Positions 18,295-28,195 of a DNA stretch of 56,570 bases are shown here, in pieces. The notes beneath the pieces are model-generated. The model was not told the origin of the DNA. It ran no database searches and saw only the letters and a program-made list of their open reading frames with translations. The first letter of the stretch is position 1. Each line of letters begins with the position of its first letter. Made by a program: the position numbers and the translations under genes. Source of the stretch: Nitrosovibrio sp. Nv4 (GTDB taxonomy: Bacteria > Bdellovibrionota > UBA1018 > CAIMNF01); contig CALPVV020000003.1 of assembly GCA_943327105.2 (NCBI GenBank), positions 1-56,570 on the forward strand, written 5' to 3'.

Positions 18295-20091
18295 TTATTC
18301 CTTGAACTTAATGCCTTCAATAATCTTTGACATCTCTTTATTCAGCTCAGGCAATGCTACTGATGCTGCTTTTGGTTTTTCGGGTTGAACTGGATAAAAC
18401 GGTCTAACCACTTTTGAGATTCTGATGAAATCAGATGCGGTGATCTGAAGCTCTTTAACTGGCTCAAGAACGAATTTAGGGTCAAGTGCTTGATCTGGAA
18501 GTGGTTTACCTGTCTCGTAAGAGAATTTTTGGAATACGTAAATGCTATTATATAAGCCACGATTCAAATCAGAAATGATTCCGTCTTTGTTGGCATTAGC
18601 AAAGCCAAAGCCCACGGCTCCCGTATTGGCCACAGTGTATTGGCCTGGACGATCAACAATGATGAGAATCTTCTGGTCATTCACCTGATCAAGGAACGCG
18701 TACAGATCTTCGGTTTCACGAATGATGGTCAGCGCATTGGTAAAGCGACCTTGAGTGGCCACGGGGTGGTAAAGTGAAAAGCTTACCACCGCAATGGTGA
18801 AGAGCTTACGTTCTGTCAACAAAGTCGGAAAAAAGTATCGGAAAGCAACTGGCATCAAAGCAAGGAATGACAAGAACACCAAGAACAAGCGTGCTTGGGT
18901 TGGGTGCGGAAACAAACCAAAATGGTGAGAAAGAACGATTGCAAGGCTGATCGCAACGAGAGCAAGAATGAGACCTGCAAAGGTTTTTTGAGTTTGGTCG
19001 AGGTGTTGTTTCAGTTTAGGTGTAGCAACAACCAAGATAAACACCAACATCGCGATGGCGAGGAAGTTCAAGTAACTCGGGTAAGGGTAATCAGCCTGAA
19101 AGTGAACCATGCCATTAAAAAGATCGCCCGCATGTTTCACTAAGTGATCAAAAGAAAACGGAGGAACGCCTGGAGGGTTTTCAAAAGTGTTCGGAGTCAG
19201 TTTGCGTTGAAGCAACATCGGAATGATGAAGAAAGGCGCAGCTGCGATCAAAAACGCATTCTTAGTGATCATTTCAAATTTGATCTTTTTCATGACCAAA
19301 AGGGTACCCATGATGATTGCAACGTAAGCAATCGACTCATAACGGATCTGAGAAAGCATGATCAAGTTGATGAGAAGAATGCCGAAATTCTCATTGGTTT
19401 GAGCTTTTAAGAACCGGTAAAGGCAGACCAACGACAAACCTAAGAAGAATAGTGAGCAAAGGTCAAATCCGCCCGATGAAGCTGATAGGGTCAAGGTCGG
19501 TATTGAAAGCAACAGCATGCTGGCCGCAATTGCCGACAGTGTTCCTAATGATGCTTCTACAGTAAGGAACGTCATCGAAAGCAGTGCAAAAAGAATAATG
19601 AAGTTCAAGGCAAACACGTTCTGATAGCGATAACCAGAAACGGTGTGGACAATACTGGTGAGAAAAGGAAAGAGCAGTGGGCGAGTGGGGAGGTCGCCTT
19701 GAATTATATTCAAGTTGCCATAGTAAAACTTGGCCTGAGTGACGTTTGAAATATCGCGTCGGAAAGTCATCGATTGAGAAACAGAAAGCAGGTTGGTTTC
19801 ATCGCTCAAAACACGGTATTTAGGAGGGATAGAAACAAAAACTACGATGGTCATCAAAAGGGAAATGGTCAGTGCTTTCCATTTGCCTTTGAGGGATTGC
19901 TTGAAAAATGGAAGGGTCGCGAACACCCAAAAACCGGTCATGATCAAAATGATGTAATATGAAAACCCAGATACCAGAGTTTTACCCAAGGTGAGGTCGT
20001 TTAAGCCAACCAAAAGAGTTGCAAGCGCGATCATAAAAGATACTGCGATGAATGGTATAGGGCGAATGGTTTTTTCAATTAGCTTTTTCAT
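18295..20091 (-). CDS. Polytopic membrane protein, GT39/ArnT-like glycosyltransferase family
   Basis: About 598 aa with many TM segments and a loop DETNLLSVSQSMTFRRDI after TM1-3; likely start MKKLIEKTIRP at 20091. Confidence 0.7.
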   Translation of the reverse strand: MKKLIEKTIRPIPFIAVSFMIALATLLVGLNDLTLGKTLVSGFSYYIILIMTGFWVFATLPFFKQSLKGKWKALTISLLMTIVVFVSIPPKYRVLSDETNLLSVSQSMTFRRDISNVTQAKFYYGNLNIIQGDLPTRPLLFPFLTSIVHTVSGYRYQNVFALNFIILFALLSMTFLTVEASLGTLSAIAASMLLLSIPTLTLSASSGGFDLCSLFFLGLSLVCLYRFLKAQTNENFGILLINLIMLSQIRYESIAYVAIIMGTLLVMKKIKFEMITKNAFLIAAAPFFIIPMLLQRKLTPNTFENPPGVPPFSFDHLVKHAGDLFNGMVHFQADYPYPSYLNFLAIAMLVFILVVATPKLKQHLDQTQKTFAGLILALVAISLAIVLSHHFGLFPHPTQARLFLVFLSFLALMPVAFRYFFPTLLTERKLFTIAVVSFSLYHPVATQGRFTNALTIIRETEDLYAFLDQVNDQKILIIVDRPGQYTVANTGAVGFGFANANKDGIISDLNRGLYNSIYVFQKFSYETGKPLPDQALDPKFVLEPVKELQITASDFIRISKVVRPFYPVQPEKPKAASVALPELNKEMSKIIEGIKFKE

Positions 20092-20115
20092 TTTGGTGCA
20101 CCTTATCAAAAAAAT

Positions 20116-20153
20116 AAAGCGCCGACTACAACAGTGTGATAATCGGCGCTTTT
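20116..20153 (-). terminator. Rho-independent terminator of the 20175..21140 gene
   Basis: Stem aaagcgccga / tcggcgcttt followed on minus strand by TATTTTTTT. Confidence 0.75.
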
Positions 20154-20174
20154 AAATTAATTTAGTTTATAAAA

Positions 20175-21140
20175 TTAGTCATCCCAACCGCTAGATGGGC
20201 CTTTTTTCTCGCACTGAGATTCATTGTAAACCCAGTAAAGAGCATCACCGTTCAAGCAGCCATTGTAGCTTGCATTCACCAGTTTGCCAGTGACTCCGTT
20301 ACAGCAGTAACCGCCGGTGTCGGTACCAGTGTTGGTGTTCGTTACTGTGTTCGTTACAGTGTTCGTTACAGTGTTCGTTACAGTATCAGTCACTGTATAA
20401 GTGTAAGTATAGGTGTTGTAGTTAGTAACAGTGTTGTAGTTGGTAACAGTGCTCGTAGTTACAATCGTATCGTAGTTTGTTACTGTTTCAGTATTGTTGA
20501 TGGTTTCAACAGAAGTCACTGTTTCAGTATTGGTCAAAACGTTCGTTACGGTTTGTGTTTCAACGCTAGTTTGAATTTCAGTAACAGTGCTTACGTTGTT
20601 GTTAGTTACTGTTTCAGTTTTAGTTACGGTTTTAGCCTTATTGTCTTTTATGTGTTTGATCACGAGATAAGTGACCACACCTACGATTACAACACCGATG
20701 ATGATAGCAGCAACTTTAAGAGAAGCTCTGCCACCGCCGCTGTAGTTTGCACCTTGTTGGTACTTGCTAGCCATGAATTTCATCGCAATGTTGCCGGCCT
20801 CCTCACTTGACATTTTTTCAGTGTCGATTGATGCCATCAAGCGATCGAAATCAGCGCGAGTCGCGTTGTCGAGCATAGTGTTGCGAGTGAAGTTCATGAT
20901 CTCTTGAGCAGAGATGCCTTGGGCTTCAAGGTTTGCAACGCTTTCTTTGAATGATGCAATTGCTTTTGCTTGGTAGTTCGGGTCTTTAGGATTTACTTCC
21001 ACAGTCATTTTGTAACGGAAACCGTCAAATGCTTTTGCTATTTTATCGTTGTTGATTTGTGCTTGGTTTGAAGTTGATGTAGCGAATGCTGAATTCGACA
21101 GCATGGTTACTACCATCACAAGGCTAAGAATTTTTTTCAT
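20175..21140 (-). CDS. Membrane protein with Thr/Val/Asn-rich repeat region and Cys-rich C-terminus
   Basis: 321 aa: signal peptide, helical N-domain, TM VAAIIIGVVIVGVVTYLVI, TVTN repeats, C-terminal GGYCCNGVTGKLVNASYNGCLNGDALYWVYNESQC. Confidence 0.85.
   Translation of the reverse strand: MKKILSLVMVVTMLSNSAFATSTSNQAQINNDKIAKAFDGFRYKMTVEVNPKDPNYQAKAIASFKESVANLEAQGISAQEIMNFTRNTMLDNATRADFDRLMASIDTEKMSSEEAGNIAMKFMASKYQQGANYSGGGRASLKVAAIIIGVVIVGVVTYLVIKHIKDNKAKTVTKTETVTNNNVSTVTEIQTSVETQTVTNVLTNTETVTSVETINNTETVTNYDTIVTTSTVTNYNTVTNYNTYTYTYTVTDTVTNTVTNTVTNTVTNTNTGTDTGGYCCNGVTGKLVNASYNGCLNGDALYWVYNESQCEKKGPSSGWDD
20330..20395 (-). repeat. 12-bp tandem repeat (gttcgttacagt-type) encoding TVTN units
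   Basis: Visible tandem copies gttcgttactgt/gttcgttacagt x3; degenerate copies extend to about 20640. Confidence 0.8.
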
Positions 21141-21173
21141 TGGTACTTCCTTTGTTGTTCATTGGTTTTGGAA

Positions 21174-21202
21174 CTTTTAGTGCAAAGTTGTTTTTGGGTC
21201 AA
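21174..21202 (-). promoter_or_regulatory. Predicted sigma70-type promoter for the 20175..21140 gene
   Basis: Minus strand TTGACC-N17-TAAAAG upstream of start 21140. Confidence 0.35.
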
Positions 21203-21429
21203 TTGTTTTAGTGTATTTGCATTAAGTTTTTGTAATTAAAGGATTTTTAAAGATTTTCGGTATTTTTGTTTTTAAATTGAATCACTGTAAGTAACGCGAA
21301 ATTGAGAGGTGAATTTAAAGGTCCCTAAGGGGTTGTTTTTTTTTGGCTAACCATGACTTTTCTACGGTGAAAATTTAATGAAAACAAATACAATGGTTAC
21401 ATCACATCGATTTTACCAGGAGGGTATTC

Positions 21430-23970
21430 GTGGCAAAAAAAGGATTAAGCGTCGAGCTCAGCACCATTATCATGACCGCGGTCGGTATTTTTCTATGGAT
21501 CGCGATATTCACCTATAATTCGCAGGATTCTTCACCATTCACCCAATCTACACAGCCTGTGTTGAATTCATGCGGAATGGTGGGGTCGTACCTCTCATCG
21601 ATCTTGCTTCAGTTCTTCGGGCTCGGGGCATTCTTGATTCCTGTTGGGTTTTTATTCGTTGCGGCGCACTTGCACTCGAAAGAGGGCCTCTCGAGAGCAC
21701 TTTCCTCACTTGCTGGGCTTAGTGTTAGCGTCATCTCATTGACGGTTTTTTTGTCGCTTCACTGGAAAAATTGGAGTTGGTCACAAACCGAGTTTCTAAC
21801 CGGAGGTTTCTTCGGAACCTGGTTATCAGTGCCACTGGAAAAGGCATTGAACAGAACCGGCGCTTCGATCGCAACCTTGGCGATCTTCTTGTCGATGTTG
21901 GTGATCTCGACTCCGATCGGTGTTTCGCAAATCATTTCAGCAATGCTTCGAGCAGCGGCGATTGTCGCTTATCGTTTCGGTCGTCTCGCGCTGACATACA
22001 TTGCGTACTATTCAGCAATCGCGTTGAACAAACTGGCTCAGTTCATCGGCATTCAAGCCAAGAAAAGTTTTGTCAATATCAGAACCCGTGCCGAAGCGTA
22101 TCGTCAGGCTCGCCTCGAAGCCAAGCCTCAAGGTTTGACCGAGGCTTCCATGCTTGCTGCAAATGAAGCTGCGGCTGGTGCGACAGTAGAAGACGTTCCG
22201 CAGAAAAAGAAAAAAGAAAAAATTGAAGAAGTTTCAGATCATGCCGTGATCATCGCGGCAGGGGCAACCGCCGAAGATGTTTTTGATGAAAATTCAGGTG
22301 AAGTCGAGAAGTCAGTGATTTCAATCGGCGAGTTGAAGAAACTCAGCAAGAAAGATTCACAACGTGAATTCGACGGTCTTGGTCCGGTCATCGTGAAAGC
22401 GGTTGCTGAACCCGAGAACCCGAAACCAAAATTCAAGTTCGATAAAAAACGCGGAAAGTGGAAATTGCCGGTGATCGATTTCCTTCGCAAAGTAACGAAG
22501 CTTGAAACGGCGATTGACCGCGATCGACTTCATGAACGCGCTGATCTGGTGAAGAACAAGCTTGAAGAGTTTTCCATTCACGGTGATATCACCGCGATGC
22601 GAGTAGGGCCGGTCATTACTCTTTATGAATTCAAACCGGGCCCAGGCATTAAAGTTTCGAGAATTTCAGGCCTGGTAGAAGATCTTTCAATGGCACTGTC
22701 TTCAAAGTCGGTTCGTATTCTTGCGCCACTTCCAGGTAAGGCCGTAGTCGGTATCGAGATTCCTTCTGAAAATCGTGAACAGGTATTGCTTCGTGAGTTC
22801 CTTCAGACCGGTGAGTTTCAAAATCCGAAATACCAATTGCCAGTGGTGATGGGTAAGGACATTTCCGGTCAGTCGATCTTCGCCGATCTTGCCAAGATGC
22901 CACACTTGCTTGTTTCCGGTTCAACCGGTTCAGGTAAGTCGGTGTTCATGAACGGTCTCATTTCATCTTTGCTTTACCGTTTCACCCCTGATGAAATGCG
23001 CTTGATTCTTGTTGACCCGAAATTCATCGAGTTCAGTTTTTATCACGATATTCCTCACTTGCTTTTGCCAGTGGTAGATGACCCGAAAAATGCTTCCAGC
23101 GCGCTCAAATGGGCGGTTCGTGAAATGGAACGCCGCTATCGCATTCTCGAAGCTGCCGGAGTCAGAAATCTTCAAAGCTATAACGAAAGAGTGGATTCAA
23201 TCGGTGCCGAAAAAATGGCCTCTGACCTTCAAGCGGAAGCACAAAGTCAGGAAGCAGAAGGCATCTCAATGACCGGTGGAGACTGGATCGAGGCATTCGA
23301 CAAAGATGAGACCGGAGCACCGGTGATCGGCAAGCTTCCGTACATTGTGATCATCATCGACGAGTTGGCTGACCTCATGATGACCGTGAAAAAAGATGTT
23401 GAAGGTTCGATTGCCCGTATTGCTCAAAAAGCGCGTGCATCAGGAATTCACCTCGTGATTGCAACCCAGCGTCCATCAACCGATGTCATCACCGGTTTGA
23501 TCAAGGCAAACATGCCGACACGCGTTTCATTCTCACTCTCTTCTCAAATTGACTCTCGTACCATTCTTGACCGTCAAGGTGCGGAACGATTGCTCGGGAT
23601 GGGGGATATGCTCTTCATTCCTCCGGGACAGAACGAGCCAATTCGTTTGCAAGGTGCGTTCATGGATGACGCCGAACTCACCAGCATCACTGACTTTTTG
23701 CGTGAGCAAGGCAAGCCGGTTTACCGCAACGAGATCTTGATTGATCCGGAAGAGGCGATGGCTGCTGACGGTGATGATGAAGATAAGGATCCGCTTTATG
23801 AAGAAGCGCTTTTGATCATCCGTTCCAGCAAAACAGCATCTGCAAGTTACTTGCAACGTCGCCTGCAAATCGGGTACAACCGAGCTGCCCGCCTCATTGA
23901 AAACATGGAGGCGAAAGGCATCGTAGGGCCAGCCGATGGTGCGCGCCCAAGGGAGATCTTGATTCCGTGA
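21430..23970 (+). CDS. ftsK: DNA translocase FtsK
   Basis: N-terminal TM region; GSTGSGKS Walker A; LPYIVIIIDELADLMM; C-terminal gamma domain (SASYLQRRLQIGYNRAARLIENMEAKGIVGP). Confidence 0.96.
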   Translation: MAKKGLSVELSTIIMTAVGIFLWIAIFTYNSQDSSPFTQSTQPVLNSCGMVGSYLSSILLQFFGLGAFLIPVGFLFVAAHLHSKEGLSRALSSLAGLSVSVISLTVFLSLHWKNWSWSQTEFLTGGFFGTWLSVPLEKALNRTGASIATLAIFLSMLVISTPIGVSQIISAMLRAAAIVAYRFGRLALTYIAYYSAIALNKLAQFIGIQAKKSFVNIRTRAEAYRQARLEAKPQGLTEASMLAANEAAAGATVEDVPQKKKKEKIEEVSDHAVIIAAGATAEDVFDENSGEVEKSVISIGELKKLSKKDSQREFDGLGPVIVKAVAEPENPKPKFKFDKKRGKWKLPVIDFLRKVTKLETAIDRDRLHERADLVKNKLEEFSIHGDITAMRVGPVITLYEFKPGPGIKVSRISGLVEDLSMALSSKSVRILAPLPGKAVVGIEIPSENREQVLLREFLQTGEFQNPKYQLPVVMGKDISGQSIFADLAKMPHLLVSGSTGSGKSVFMNGLISSLLYRFTPDEMRLILVDPKFIEFSFYHDIPHLLLPVVDDPKNASSALKWAVREMERRYRILEAAGVRNLQSYNERVDSIGAEKMASDLQAEAQSQEAEGISMTGGDWIEAFDKDETGAPVIGKLPYIVIIIDELADLMMTVKKDVEGSIARIAQKARASGIHLVIATQRPSTDVITGLIKANMPTRVSFSLSSQIDSRTILDRQGAERLLGMGDMLFIPPGQNEPIRLQGAFMDDAELTSITDFLREQGKPVYRNEILIDPEEAMAADGDDEDKDPLYEEALLIIRSSKTASASYLQRRLQIGYNRAARLIENMEAKGIVGPADGARPREILIP

Positions 23971-24281
23971 AGTTTTTGCTTTTGTTGATGCTTTCATTCA
24001 GTGCCCAAGCCCAAAGTCCAACACCACCACCAGCGGAAGTCGAAGCTCAGTCTTCGGATTACGAAGTGGATTATGAAGAGGAACCGGGTACTGAAGAGGT
24101 GGAAGAACCGGTAGTGGAAGAAAAGCCCACTAAAAAAGCCAAAACGAAGGGCGAAAAGGGTTCTAAAGATACAACAGCACAGGGTTCAAGGGCGGAGAAG
24201 AAGATTGCTCCGCTGATGAAGTCAGAAACCAAAAGCATCTATAAAAAGAATGGAAAAGCCCTCGATGTGGATACGGATTAA
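23967..24281 (+). CDS. Small secreted acidic protein of unknown function
   Basis: 104 aa, GTG start overlapping ftsK stop; signal peptide MKFLLLLMLSFSAQAQ. Confidence 0.6.
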   Translation: MKFLLLLMLSFSAQAQSPTPPPAEVEAQSSDYEVDYEEEPGTEEVEEPVVEEKPTKKAKTKGEKGSKDTTAQGSRAEKKIAPLMKSETKSIYKKNGKALDVDTD

Positions 24282-25545
24282 CCAGCCGTTCGCAGTTCCC
24301 GCCGAGGTCAGAAATGTTCTGACCACTCTTTATGATGCCGGTTTTGAGGCTTACCTGGTGGGCGGTTGTGTGCGTGATTGGATTCGCGCCGATCAGATCA
24401 AGGACTACGATGTCGCTACCAGTGCAAAGCCTGAAGATATAGAAAAGATTTTTCCAAAAGTGGTCGAGGTGGGGCGTGCATTCGGAGTCATGAAAGTGAT
24501 TGCCGAAAATGGCAGGCAGATTGAAGTCGCCACTTTTCGTAAAGAATCAGATTATCAAGACCACCGTCACCCGTCGAAAGTAGAATTCAGTAGTGTGATC
24601 GAAGATGCCTCACGTCGTGATTTCACTGTGAATGCTTTCTATTACGATCTCAAAACGGGGCAGGTTCTTGATTTTTATGATGGCCTTTCAGATGTGAAAA
24701 GCAAAGTGATCCGCGCTATCGGCAATCCGGAAGAACGATTTACCGAAGATGCGCTTCGTTTGTTGCGTGCGGTTCGATTTGCTTCGCGATTTGGTTATAC
24801 GATTGAACCGGAAACAGAAGCCGCGATTCAAAAGCTTTCACAGTTGATTCAAAAAGTCAGTATCGAGCGGGTGCGTGACGAGATTGAAAGCATCATTTCC
24901 GGGCCAAGGGCAAAAGATGCGATCATGATGTTGCAACAACTTAAACTTTTTGAATCGGTTTTTCCCGAAATCGCCGTCGCGATTCGAGAAAAGAAAAAAA
25001 TCTGGGATTACACCCTGGCAACACTTGTGCATATCGACCATGATGCTGAGTCTGAAGACCCGGCTTTTTATTTGGCTTTGATTCACTTGCCAGCACTTCG
25101 AAAGTACCCGATTGATCAGCGAGGCGTGCATGCTCAGGGTATTGCCGCACGCTTAAAGCTTTCCAATCATCAGCAGAATCTGTTTTGTTATCTGGTGCAA
25201 GAGACTGCAAAGTTCAGAGAAGTCTTTTCAATGCGTGACGCGACTCTTTTTCGTTGGATGAAGCACGAGTCGTTTCCTATATTGATGCGGTTTCATTCAC
25301 TCGATGCAATGAGTTTTGATGGGAATCATGCCGGGCTTGAATTTGTCAAAAAAGCCTATATTGAGTCTAAAAAACGGTTCGACATGAAGCCCTTGATCAC
25401 CGGTGATGATCTGGTCAGATTGGGCATGCAACCGGGGCGTCAGTTTACCGAAATTCTTGAAACGATCGAAGACCTATCTATCGAAGGTCAAATCAAAACC
25501 AAAGATGAAGCTCTGGAATATGTGCTTCACCATTTTGTTGGTTAG
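24250..25545 (+). CDS. CCA tRNA nucleotidyltransferase / poly(A) polymerase family
   Basis: YLVGGCVRDWI...DYDVATSAKPEDI, RRDFTVNAFYYD, RFTEDALRLLRAVRFASRFG. Start could be 24250 or 24265/24268 region. Confidence 0.92.
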   Translation: MEKPSMWIRINQPFAVPAEVRNVLTTLYDAGFEAYLVGGCVRDWIRADQIKDYDVATSAKPEDIEKIFPKVVEVGRAFGVMKVIAENGRQIEVATFRKESDYQDHRHPSKVEFSSVIEDASRRDFTVNAFYYDLKTGQVLDFYDGLSDVKSKVIRAIGNPEERFTEDALRLLRAVRFASRFGYTIEPETEAAIQKLSQLIQKVSIERVRDEIESIISGPRAKDAIMMLQQLKLFESVFPEIAVAIREKKKIWDYTLATLVHIDHDAESEDPAFYLALIHLPALRKYPIDQRGVHAQGIAARLKLSNHQQNLFCYLVQETAKFREVFSMRDATLFRWMKHESFPILMRFHSLDAMSFDGNHAGLEFVKKAYIESKKRFDMKPLITGDDLVRLGMQPGRQFTEILETIEDLSIEGQIKTKDEALEYVLHHFVG

Positions 25546-25554
25546 GGCAGTCGA

Positions 25555-26301
25555 TTAAACGCCCATTCCCCAGCCACCCGACTGATTGAAGGCTTCGCCG
25601 GTAACGGTTGAAGCCTCATCACTGAGAAGGAACTTCACAAAGCCAGCAACTTGGTCGGTGGTCGTAAATTCTTTAATGCATGCTGGTTTCAGCATGATTT
25701 CGGTCGCTACATCTTTTTCGCTCATGCTGTTGAGTTCGGCTTGTTTCTTCATTTGAGCACGCATGAGTGGGGTGTCGACGAAACCTGGGCAAATTGAATT
25801 CACAGTGATTCCGTGTTCTGCGGTTTCAAGTGCAACAACTTTTGCAAAGCCAAGTACACCATGTTTAGCGGCAACATAAGCAGCTTTGAAAGGGCTCGCC
25901 ACTTTTCCGTGAATGCTGGAAATGTTCACGATACGGCCCCATTTTTTAGACTTCATGCCGGGAATCACATGCTTGGTGCACAGGAAAGTTCCTGTGAGCA
26001 TGATGCCGACGAGTTGGTTCCATTTTTCAATCGGGAATTCATCAACAGGTGACATGAATTGCAAACCGCAGTTGTTGATCAGAATATCAACCACGCCGAA
26101 CTTTTTCTCGGTTTCAAGCAGCGCTGCTTTGACTTTCTCTTCACTGGTGACATCACAGTTCACATAAGGAATCGAGTTGTCTTGTGGAGCCTGAATGTCC
26201 CAGCTGATGGCTTTGATGCCAGTCGCTTCAAGGTTTTTGAGAATAGAAAGACCGATACCGCTAGAGCCACCAGTAATTACCGCGATTTTACCATTTGTCA
26301 T
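25555..26301 (-). CDS. 3-hydroxybutyrate dehydrogenase-like SDR
   Basis: ITGGSSGIG, NISSIHGKVASPFKAAYVAAKHG, SGGWGMGV C-terminus; likely start MTNGKIAVITGG (26301) or MPAMTNGK (26310). Confidence 0.85.
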   Translation of the reverse strand: MTNGKIAVITGGSSGIGLSILKNLEATGIKAISWDIQAPQDNSIPYVNCDVTSEEKVKAALLETEKKFGVVDILINNCGLQFMSPVDEFPIEKWNQLVGIMLTGTFLCTKHVIPGMKSKKWGRIVNISSIHGKVASPFKAAYVAAKHGVLGFAKVVALETAEHGITVNSICPGFVDTPLMRAQMKKQAELNSMSEKDVATEIMLKPACIKEFTTTDQVAGFVKFLLSDEASTVTGEAFNQSGGWGMGV

Positions 26302-26311
26302 GGCCGGCATC

Positions 26312-28195
26312 TTATTTCGCAAAAACGATCGTTTCAAGCAGAATCAGGATGATACCGATAATCGATCCTCCGGCGATGATTCCTGCACAAAGGGTTTCTG
26401 AGTTTTCGACAAAAATCTTGTGCTGTTTTGAGCCTTCTTTTGCACCTTTTCTGAAATACCAGACTAGAATTGCACCGGTTGCCATCGCAATCGAGTCAGG
26501 AAATTTCAAAACGAATGCGAGCCCCAGGCCCATTGCGGAGAGTGGAAACTTGCCCTTTGAGCGAATGTTCAGCCATTCAAATACGATCCCTAAAACCAAA
26601 CCAACGAGTGCGGCAATGCGTGCGGTTGGGTGCAATACGCCAAGACCTTTTGTCAGCGCTTCAGCGACTGCTTTGTAAACAGTTGCACTGGGCATCGGTA
26701 ACGTTTCTGAAGTGAAGAGTGAAATGTCGCCGTGAAAGATGGCGTAAAATACAGGAATCGCAATGAGGGAGCCTGCAAAAATTCCCAATACGTGACCAAT
26801 TGCCTGTTGACGGGGCTTAGCACCCAGCATGTAGCCCGGCTTGATATCCATCAGTAGGTTTGAAGCGTTACCTGAAACTTCCGAGTTGATTCCAGCTGCC
26901 ATCAGATTGGTAGTCACACTGCCTGAAGAAATGACCGAGTAGGTAAGCTGGGTGAGTTTTCCCAAAGCACCACCCGGAGTAATCGAGGTCAGACCAGTAG
27001 AGGTCACCGCGATCAGGGTGAAAATGAAAATGAGTGGAATAGCAATCAAACCCTCGAAAATGCCGAAGTTGAACCACGCATGTCCGAAATAAACAATGAG
27101 TGCGCCGACAATCGGGATGCCGACTGCGGAAATCCAGATGGGAAGTTCAATGTGAGCAAGGATGTCTTTCTTCTTTTCCGCTTTTTTACCAAAGAATTTA
27201 CGAAATGCTTCAGCCAATATGGTTGGTTTTGCAAAAAAAGAATAGAGCGAAGACGAAGTCATCATTGCGGCCCCGAACCAAAGTGACCACATGGTGATGG
27301 ATTTGAAATTCGCGTGTTCAATGATTCCTACTTTGATCAGGTACGGAGCAATGATGCAATAATTCAAGATCGCACCAATCAAGAGAGAGATTCCGCTTTT
27401 CATGCTCATGATACCACCGGCTCCGATCATGACGAGTGAAGTATCGAACCGTACGGTGAGGTCTTTTAATGGCGTACCCATGATGGCTGGAGTCGCGAAT
27501 TTGTAGATGAAATCATCAAGATAAGCTGGGATCGCCAGAAATTGTAGTTTCAAATGGGCAAGAACTGATTCGCTGCGAAGGAATTCAATCAATGAGGAAG
27601 CTGCGGCTCCAAAGCCAAGGATTTTTGCCTTGATGACTCCTTCTTTGCCGTCTTTTTCATCATAAAGGTTTTGAAGAACGACTCCGGCGGCATAGCCATC
27701 AGGGAATGGCATCTGTTCATCATTGATGAATCGTTTTTTTAGTGGAAACGCATACAGTACCCCCAGCATGGAAAGTAGAATCAGCCAGGTGATAGTCTGC
27801 CAAAGTGGGATCACCGTTCCGGTGGCCATCATGTAAGCGGGAATGGAAGAGCAAAGGGGAGCGATCACATAACCGGCACTGGTAGCGATCGATTGCATGG
27901 CATTGTTTTCAAGAATGCTCATTTCAGTGCCAAGTTTCATCTTAGAAAGAAATTTGAACATTGTGAATGAAAGAATCACCGAGGTGATACCCACGCCGAG
28001 AGTCCAGCCAGTACGAATGCCGACATAAAGATTGGTGAGGGAGAGAATTCCACCCAAGATCATTCCGGTCATGGCGGAACGCAAATTCAATTGAGGCATG
28101 TCACCACGATAGACGTTCTCAAGCCACCAACGGTCTTTTTGTTCCAAAGTCATGGAATGAATCTGTTCGGGCGTAAGCTCGTTTTTCTTCTTCAT
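26312..28195 (-). CDS. OPT family oligopeptide transporter
   Basis: 627 aa polytopic protein; RSAMTGMILGGILSLTNLYVGIRTGWTLGVGITSVIL and MQSIATSAGYV, characteristic of OPT proteins. Confidence 0.9.
   Translation of the reverse strand: MKKKNELTPEQIHSMTLEQKDRWWLENVYRGDMPQLNLRSAMTGMILGGILSLTNLYVGIRTGWTLGVGITSVILSFTMFKFLSKMKLGTEMSILENNAMQSIATSAGYVIAPLCSSIPAYMMATGTVIPLWQTITWLILLSMLGVLYAFPLKKRFINDEQMPFPDGYAAGVVLQNLYDEKDGKEGVIKAKILGFGAAASSLIEFLRSESVLAHLKLQFLAIPAYLDDFIYKFATPAIMGTPLKDLTVRFDTSLVMIGAGGIMSMKSGISLLIGAILNYCIIAPYLIKVGIIEHANFKSITMWSLWFGAAMMTSSSLYSFFAKPTILAEAFRKFFGKKAEKKKDILAHIELPIWISAVGIPIVGALIVYFGHAWFNFGIFEGLIAIPLIFIFTLIAVTSTGLTSITPGGALGKLTQLTYSVISSGSVTTNLMAAGINSEVSGNASNLLMDIKPGYMLGAKPRQQAIGHVLGIFAGSLIAIPVFYAIFHGDISLFTSETLPMPSATVYKAVAEALTKGLGVLHPTARIAALVGLVLGIVFEWLNIRSKGKFPLSAMGLGLAFVLKFPDSIAMATGAILVWYFRKGAKEGSKQHKIFVENSETLCAGIIAGGSIIGIILILLETIVFAK

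Noticed and set aside
20330-20640. Possible CRISPR-like direct repeats
   Set aside because: 12-bp in-frame coding tandem repeats without spacers; no cas genes in the window.
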